In this document: positions 53,702 to 58,506 of the stretch, piece after piece
Layout of the letters: every line of letters starts with the position of its first letter
Position numbering within the stretch: the first letter of the stretch is position 1
Assembly (NCBI GenBank): GCA_028713915.1
Contig: JAQTNK010000027.1
Span: 1-58,506 of the forward strand
DNA from: Rhodocyclaceae bacterium
GTDB taxonomy: Bacteria > Pseudomonadota > Gammaproteobacteria > Burkholderiales > Rhodocyclaceae
Direction: 5' to 3'
DNA: 58,506 bases
Notes under the pieces: generated by a model
Database searches by the model: none
Seen by the model: only the letters and a program-made list of their open reading frames with translations
What the model was told of the DNA's origin: nothing
Made by a program: the position numbers and the translations under genes

Positions 53702-54736
53702 ATGAAATACCGCCTGCTGGGAAGAACCGGCCTGTACGTGTCCGAAATGTGCCTCGGGACGATGACCTTTGGCGGCAACGGCTTTTGGACCGTCATGGGC
53801 GGGCTCGATCAACGCGCTGCCGGCGCTCTGGTCAAGACCGCGTTCGATGCGGGCATCAATTTCATGGACACGGCCAACGTCTATTCCCTGGGCCACTCCG
53901 AACAGATTTTGGGCCAGGCCATCAAGGACCTGGGTCTGCCGCGCGAGCAGCTGGTCATCGCCACGAAGGCCACGGGCATCATGAGCGAGCTGCCCAACGG
54001 GCGCGGACAATCGCGGCATCACCTGATGAACGAGGTCGATGCCAGCCTGCGGCGGCTGCAGCTGGATCATATCGATCTGTATCAACTGCACGGCTTCGAT
54101 CCGCTGACGCCGCTGGAGGAATCGCTGTCGACGCTGAACGACCTCGTGCGCTCCGGCAAGGTGCGCTATATCGGCCTTTGCAATCTGGCGGCGTGGCAGA
54201 TCATGAAAGCGCTGGCCATCTCCGACGCCAGGGGCTGGGCGCGGTTTTCGAGCGTACAAGCGTATTACACGATCGCCGGCCGCGACCTGGAGCGCGAGGT
54301 CGTTCCGCTGCTACGGGATCAGCAGTTGGGCCTGATGGTCTGGAGCCCGCTGGCCGGAGGCTTGCTCAGCGGCAAGTTCGCGCGCGACGGCAAAGGTCCG
54401 GAAGGCAGCCGACGCTCCAGTTTCGATTTTCCGCCGGTCGACAAGCCGCGGGCCTTTGCCTGCATCGACGCCATGCGGCCGATCGCCGAACGGCATGGCG
54501 TGTCGATCGCCCAGGTTGCCCTGGCATGGCTTCTGGCGCAGCCGGTGGTGTCTTCGATCATCGTCGGGGCGAGAACCGTCGAGCAACTGAACGACAACAT
54601 TGCAGCGTCCAAGGTCAGGCTGGACGATGAGGAGTTGACCGCGCTGAACGATGTCAGTCGGTTGGCCGCGGAATATCCGGCATGGATGATCGAGACGCAG
54701 GGCAAGTATCGGGCGGAACCGCCGGTACGCGAATAG
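53702..54736 (+). CDS. Aldo/keto reductase
   Basis: The 344-residue (alpha/beta)8 NADPH-dependent oxidoreductase has the full catalytic tetrad: Asp56 and Tyr61 in MDTANVYS, Lys89 in IATKATG and His130 in YQLHGFD. The C-terminal cofactor blocks VVSSIIVGARTVEQL and LAWLLAQP are present. It resembles the YajO/YakC group that acts on aldehydes, ketones or xenobiotic carbonyls; the natural substrate cannot be read here. It is convergent with the GGDEF-EAL gene, eight bases away, and is probably transcribed alone. Confidence 0.93.
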   Translation: MKYRLLGRTGLYVSEMCLGTMTFGGNGFWTVMGGLDQRAAGALVKTAFDAGINFMDTANVYSLGHSEQILGQAIKDLGLPREQLVIATKATGIMSELPNGRGQSRHHLMNEVDASLRRLQLDHIDLYQLHGFDPLTPLEESLSTLNDLVRSGKVRYIGLCNLAAWQIMKALAISDARGWARFSSVQAYYTIAGRDLEREVVPLLRDQQLGLMVWSPLAGGLLSGKFARDGKGPEGSRRSSFDFPPVDKPRAFACIDAMRPIAERHGVSIAQVALAWLLAQPVVSSIIVGARTVEQLNDNIAASKVRLDDEELTALNDVSRLAAEYPAWMIETQGKYRAEPPVRE

Positions 54737-54744
54737 GGCGGATG

Positions 54745-57252
54745 CTACGCCGTCTCTTTCTGGCGCAGGAAGTCGCCAAGCTTCCTGTCGTCGTCGAGTA
54801 TGTGTCGCATCAACCAGCCATGCAATGACACCAGCAGCTGGTGCAGGTCCAGTTGACGGTTGGCCTTGATCTGCAAGTCGTAACTCGCCAGGGTTTCCGC
54901 GAGTCTCAGGTGCTGCCGCTGATGCGCCTGGGCGTCGGGATAGCCGGATTCGCGCATGGTCTGCTCTTCGTAGGAAAAGTGGGTCCTGACGAATTCGATC
55001 AGCGCCTTCATCGCATTTCTCGACTCGGCCCGGTTCCCGCCCGAACGGATGCTGGCGTCGAACTGGTTGAGCAGGGCGATCAATTCCCGGTGCTGCGCGT
55101 CGATCCCGGCGTGGCCGATCTCGAACGTGAAGGACCATGCCAACAGCGACGGGCTGGGTTCCATGGCGCGTCGCTTGATCCGCGGCTTGGCCGAGACCTC
55201 GTAGGGCGGATTTTCGGCGAAGCCGACGACGGCATCCAGCGGCAGCGGCCGTGAAAAATAGTAGCCCTGGATGACGTCGCAGCCGTGCGCCTCGAGAAAG
55301 CCCATCTGCTCGGGCGTCTCCACCCCTTCGGCGATCGTCATCAGGTTGAGCTGGTTGGCCATCTCGAGTATCGCCAGCACGATCGGCTTGTTCTTCTCCT
55401 CCCTGATGAAGGATTGATCGATCTTGAGATAGTCGAACGGCAGCTGGTAGAGATAGGACAGCGACGAGTAGCCCGTGCCGAAATCGTCCATGGCCAGATT
55501 GACGCCGATTTTCTTCAGGGCCAGCAGCGTGGCCTTGGTTTGTTCGAAATCCTTGATGAACGCGCTTTCCGTGATTTCGAGCGTCAAGCGATAGCCGGCC
55601 ATGCCGTCCAGGGCGTCGGCCACTTTCATGACGACGTCGCTTTGGGCAAGCTGGCGGGGCGAGAGGTTGACCGACATGTTGATGCCGGTCTTGCGCATCA
55701 CGCGACAGGCTTCCTTCAATACCCAGTCGCCGATTTCGCAAATGAGGCCGGATTCCTCGGCGATGGGGATGAAGCGCGCCGGGCTGATCAGGCCAAGTTC
55801 CGGATGCGACCAGCGCAACAGCGCTTCCGCGCCGTGCACGCTCTTGCTGACGAGACACAATTGCGGCTGGTAGTGCAGCAGCAGCCCGCCGGGAATCGCC
55901 TGGCGCAGCCCGTTTTCGACCATCAGCGTTTCCAGGGCCTGGGCATTGATGCGCGGCGTGAAGAACTGGAAATTGTTCCGTCCCTGGTCCTTGGCGTGGT
56001 ACATGGCGACGTCGGCGTGCTTCATCAGTTCGGCAACGGTCTGGCCGTCGGCCGGATAAAGGCTGATGCCGATCGAGGACGTCACGGTGATGACATGGCG
56101 ATCGAGATTGCAGGGGCTGCCGATCGATGCCAGCAGCTTTCTCGCGACGTGGGTGATGTCCGTCTCGTCGCTGAAATCCTCCAGCAGCAGAACGAACTCG
56201 TCGCCGCCCTGCCGCGATACGGTGTCGGTGGCGCGCAGGCAGGCGCGGACGCGTCGGGTCACTTCCTTCAGCAGCAGATCGCCGACTTCGTGACCCAAGC
56301 TGTCATTGACCGACTTGAATTTGTCGAGGTCGATGAACATCACGGCGAACTTCGACTTGTTGCGCGCCGCCCTTCCCAACGCCTGCCTTAGCCGGTCTTC
56401 CAGCAGGCTGCGGTTGGGCAGCCCGGTCAGGAAATCGTGGTGCGCCATGTATTCCATCTTTTCCATCACCCGGCTCGCCTCGGTGATGTCGGTCAGCAGG
56501 CCGATATAGTTGGTCGCATCGGCGCCGGTCCTGACGGCGCTGATGTAGGCGCGGACGAGATATTCCTCGCCGGTCTTCTTGCGGTTCCACATTTCCCCCT
56601 GCCAGTGGCCGATGTCGTGCAGGGTTTCCCACATCTTCCGGTAGAAGCTGTCCGGATGGCGTGCGGAGGCGAACAGCCGCGGGTTGGTGCCGAGAATTTC
56701 ATCGGCGCGATAGCCGGTCAAGGCTTCCAGCGCCTTGTTCGCCGATATGACGCGGTTGTCGGCCCCCGTGATCATGATGCCTTCCGAGGTGTTCTCGAAG
56801 ACGCTGGCGGCGAGTCGCAACTGATCTTCGGCTTCCTGGTGGCGCGTGATGTCCTGAAGTATTTCCAGGACGCCGGTGATCTTGTCGCCATCGAATAGCG
56901 GCTTCGCTTCGAAGGCCAGGTAACGGCGCTTGCCGCCGAGGTCGCTGAACCAGCCTTCGGCCTTGTGGCCGTCGCTGGCGAACTCCGTCTTCTCGTGCTG
57001 GCTGTAAAAGCGCGAGGCATCGGCCAGCAGGTTGTCCAGCAGCAGGTCTGCGAGGCATGGCCGCGGCCGGTCGTAGAAGCCTTTCCAGTGATCGCGCGTG
57101 CCGAGAACGCTAGCGGCAGGAATGCCCGTCAATAGCTCGCATGGCCCGTTCCAGCCGACCACCGTATGCTCGGTATCGATGACGAATGCCGGCACGCTCA
57201 GGGCATTCAGGATGCTGTTGGCTGTGGTCACGAAGCTCCTCGCGGTGTCCAT
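54745..57252 (-). CDS. PAS-PAS-GGDEF-EAL protein with C-terminal hemerythrin domain
   Basis: This 835-residue soluble enzyme carries two PAS domains (about 10-130 and 140-260), GGDEF (GGDEF at 349-353, I-site RATD just before), EAL (EAL at 476-478, DDFGTGYSS and EGVET intact) and a bacteriohemerythrin (about 700-830). All seven di-iron ligands are visible: His721, His758, Glu762, His777, His781, His817 and Asp822. It should make or break c-di-GMP; because the EAL motifs are complete, phosphodiesterase activity is expected, with oxygen or redox input from the iron site. The ATG at 57252 is chosen because upstream bases look non-coding. Confidence 0.95.
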   Translation of the reverse strand: MDTARSFVTTANSILNALSVPAFVIDTEHTVVGWNGPCELLTGIPAASVLGTRDHWKGFYDRPRPCLADLLLDNLLADASRFYSQHEKTEFASDGHKAEGWFSDLGGKRRYLAFEAKPLFDGDKITGVLEILQDITRHQEAEDQLRLAASVFENTSEGIMITGADNRVISANKALEALTGYRADEILGTNPRLFASARHPDSFYRKMWETLHDIGHWQGEMWNRKKTGEEYLVRAYISAVRTGADATNYIGLLTDITEASRVMEKMEYMAHHDFLTGLPNRSLLEDRLRQALGRAARNKSKFAVMFIDLDKFKSVNDSLGHEVGDLLLKEVTRRVRACLRATDTVSRQGGDEFVLLLEDFSDETDITHVARKLLASIGSPCNLDRHVITVTSSIGISLYPADGQTVAELMKHADVAMYHAKDQGRNNFQFFTPRINAQALETLMVENGLRQAIPGGLLLHYQPQLCLVSKSVHGAEALLRWSHPELGLISPARFIPIAEESGLICEIGDWVLKEACRVMRKTGINMSVNLSPRQLAQSDVVMKVADALDGMAGYRLTLEITESAFIKDFEQTKATLLALKKIGVNLAMDDFGTGYSSLSYLYQLPFDYLKIDQSFIREEKNKPIVLAILEMANQLNLMTIAEGVETPEQMGFLEAHGCDVIQGYYFSRPLPLDAVVGFAENPPYEVSAKPRIKRRAMEPSPSLLAWSFTFEIGHAGIDAQHRELIALLNQFDASIRSGGNRAESRNAMKALIEFVRTHFSYEEQTMRESGYPDAQAHQRQHLRLAETLASYDLQIKANRQLDLHQLLVSLHGWLMRHILDDDRKLGDFLRQKETA

Positions 57253-57599
57253 GCGCTTTCGCAACGAGGTTGCGGCATGGAACTTTGGTACTATACCTGC
57301 AGCCACTGCGCGATCGGCAATATTCCAGGGACTGCGACGCTTGTTCCCCGATGCGCAGCGGCGTGGAGACTTCCGTCGCGAATTTGCGATCGAACCTCCG
57401 TCCGCGCTTTGCGCCGTGCGATCGACCGCCGTCGGACCGGTCGTTCGGAGCAGGCGGTCACGTTCCCGGTCGACACCGGAAACGCAAGCTATGTTGCGCA
57501 TCCGTCCCAGAGTGGAGGATGATGTGACGCCCCCAACACGAAACGATGTTCGGGCGCTGGCGCCCGGGCGTCGGCGATTGGGCATTTCGAGGTATCGCC
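57253..57599. promoter_or_regulatory. Divergent control region of the hemerythrin c-di-GMP gene
   Basis: These 347 bases lie between divergent genes. On the minus strand a TATAGT box (57290-57295) with TTGCCG (57315-57320) at a long 19-bp spacing could be the promoter of the GGDEF-EAL gene. An 81-codon open frame from 57277 (MELWYYTCSHCAIG...) has a fair GAGGT site, but its composition looks random. Confidence 0.45.
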
Positions 57600-58124
57600 A
57601 TGAGACAGGAAATAGAAGCGGAGCTGCTCGAGAGCATCCATAGCGGCAAGTTCTCCGAACGAGAGCTGATCAACCTTTACAACAATCTTTCTGCGCGTGG
57701 CAGTTCCGCGGTGATGCCGGCCATCAAGACGCGCATGCGCATCGACTTCCCGCGAGCCGCCACGCGCATGTTCGGCGCCAAGGACAAGGAAGCCAGCGCG
57801 CTGTTGGAAGAAGTATTCCAGGAGCTCTCCGCTTTGCACGACCTGACCGGGAACCGCCTGAAGAACGGCGTCAGGGCCGGCAGCAAAATGGTGTCGCGGA
57901 AGAAGTACATCGATGTCTTCATCGCCTACAAGAATAGCGCCGGCGTCGGCGCCTACCTTGGACTCGCGCAGGACAGCGTCGAGTCGGAACTCATCGCCGT
58001 CGTCGGCAGCTACAAGGCGGCCGATGCCAATTGTCAAGACGAACGGATATTCGCGCTGCACGACATCGCTCAGGCCATCGACAGCTACAAGGCGCAGCTG
58101 GCCGCGGCGCTGCCTGGCGCATGA
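57600..58124 (+). CDS. Uncharacterised protein (174 residues)
   Basis: The product begins MRQEIEAELLESIHSGKFSE. It is soluble and mostly helical, with charged segments and a basic patch (NRLKNGVRAGSKMVSRKKY, about 88-106). It has no signal, membrane helix or cysteine-based motif, apart from a single Cys in DANCQDERI. I recognise no family. The ATG at 57600 has a GAGGT site; an in-frame ATG at 57546 would add 18 residues. It is divergent from the hemerythrin GGDEF-EAL gene and convergent with the YhcC-like gene. Confidence 0.72.
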   Translation: MRQEIEAELLESIHSGKFSERELINLYNNLSARGSSAVMPAIKTRMRIDFPRAATRMFGAKDKEASALLEEVFQELSALHDLTGNRLKNGVRAGSKMVSRKKYIDVFIAYKNSAGVGAYLGLAQDSVESELIAVVGSYKAADANCQDERIFALHDIAQAIDSYKAQLAAALPGA

Positions 58125-58136
58125 CGCTGCGGGGTC

Positions 58137-58506
58137 CTATCGCGAGCGTGCCGGCGTAGACCGAGCGCAGTCGCCGATGCGGCTGCCCTGGCCGCCGTTC
58201 CTGGCGAGGTCGGCGCAAATGGCGTCGGCCGCCGGCCAGCGCGTGTGACACCACGCCGGTGCGATCAGCGAGGGCTTGCGGGCCGTGGCGGTGACGCGGT
58301 GGAAGACGACGTCGCTCGGCGTGCGCCGGATCAGTTCGGCGGCAGTCGCTGCATAGTCCGCCAGCGTCGGCGGCGCGACCTCGCCGCGCGCATGCTGGCC
58401 GGCCATGCGCGAACCCTTGACGATCATCAGCGGATGCAGCTTGAGGCCGTCGACGCCGCAAGCGACGACGCGCGCGTGAGTCTCGAGCATCATGGCGGCG
58501 GATTCT
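58137..58506 (-). CDS. Radical SAM protein, YhcC/TIGR01212 family (3' part)
   Basis: The gene continues past the right edge, so only about 122 C-terminal residues are seen. They contain GLKLHPLMIVKGSRMAG, then LADYAATAAELIRRTPSDVVFHRVTA and LIAPAWCHTRWPAADAICADL. These are the C-terminal blocks of the YhcC/YtqA radical SAM proteins of about 300 residues. The cluster-binding CX3CX2C would lie outside the window. Its function is unsettled; the fold resembles elongator-type Elp3 enzymes. It ends 12 bases from the convergent unknown gene. Confidence 0.85.
   Translation of the reverse strand, partial: ESAAMMLETHARVVACGVDGLKLHPLMIVKGSRMAGQHARGEVAPPTLADYAATAAELIRRTPSDVVFHRVTATARKPSLIAPAWCHTRWPAADAICADLARNGGQGSRIGDCARSTPARSR

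Noticed and set aside
57277-57522. Small plus-strand frame beginning MELWYYTCSHCAIG with a CxxC motif
   Set aside because: The ribosome-binding site is fair, but after the first residues the composition is random and Arg-rich. It covers the putative promoter of the divergent gene. Not counted as a gene.
57524-57643. GTG-start mini-frame behind GGAGG before the 174-residue gene
   Set aside because: Only 39 codons, and it overlaps the true start of the downstream gene out of frame. No supporting pattern.

Overview
The window reads as a chromosome segment of a GC-rich betaproteobacterium, most likely of the order Rhodocyclales. This is inferred from gene order and protein style: a 5S rRNA next to accA, the chain rlmN-pilF-rodZ-ispG-hisS-yfgM-bamB-der-hfq-hflX-hflK-hflC-hisZ-purA, a TRAP dicarboxylate system and a PHA cluster with phaR. 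No species was identified. No insertion sequence, prophage or CRISPR array was seen. Almost all of the window is coding, and many neighbouring genes overlap by 1-14 bases.

Layout. (1) 1-2140: end of an rRNA operon (5S plus terminator), then accA and a short tilS. (2) 2137-7958: a DctS/DctR-type two-component system transcribed away from a dctP-dctQ-dctM TRAP transporter that it probably controls, closed by a terminator. (3) 8052-23541: a long housekeeping run: ndk, rlmN, pilF, rodZ, ispG, hisS, yfgM, bamB, der, hfq, hflX, hflK, hflC, a DUF2065 protein, hisZ and purA. (4) 23585-25527: an orphan sensor kinase with a c-type heme motif, a small unknown gene and tRNA-Leu(CAG), then rnr. (5) 27825-32797: a minus-strand five-gene exporter (HlyD-type adaptor, two ATPases, two ABC-2 permeases). 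Transcribed away from it are two small related proteins that share a C-terminal motif. (6) 33887-39823: rlmB, bamD, rluD, pgeF and a membrane diguanylate cyclase. (7) 39919-45282: PHA cluster phaC-phaB-phaB-phaR, coupled to rimO. (8) 45366-48177: a patatin-like phospholipase, a GlcD-type flavin oxidase and a tRNA-Ala/Glu/Asp cluster with a textbook promoter and a terminator.

(9) 48200-58506 is the accessory part. It holds a large secreted protein with a His...Cys signature, a C39-like peptidase lipoprotein paired with a small membrane protein (PA2778/PA2779 type), two uncharacterised proteins, an orphan flaG behind a near-perfect sigma-28 promoter, an aldo/keto reductase, a PAS-GGDEF-EAL protein ending in a complete hemerythrin domain, and the 3' part of a YhcC-like radical SAM gene at the right edge.

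How the parts work together. The core genes cover fatty acid, isoprenoid, histidine and purine synthesis, tRNA/rRNA modification, ribosome assembly and envelope biogenesis (BAM, RodZ, HflKC, PgeF). Around them is an aerobic/microaerobic lifestyle signature: dicarboxylate uptake, carbon storage as polyhydroxybutyrate, redox or oxygen sensing (heme kinase, hemerythrin c-di-GMP enzyme) and motility. The least explained and most interesting pieces are the small tandem proteins beside the ABC exporter, the PA2778/PA2779-like pair, the secreted 649-residue protein and the sigma-28 flaG unit.
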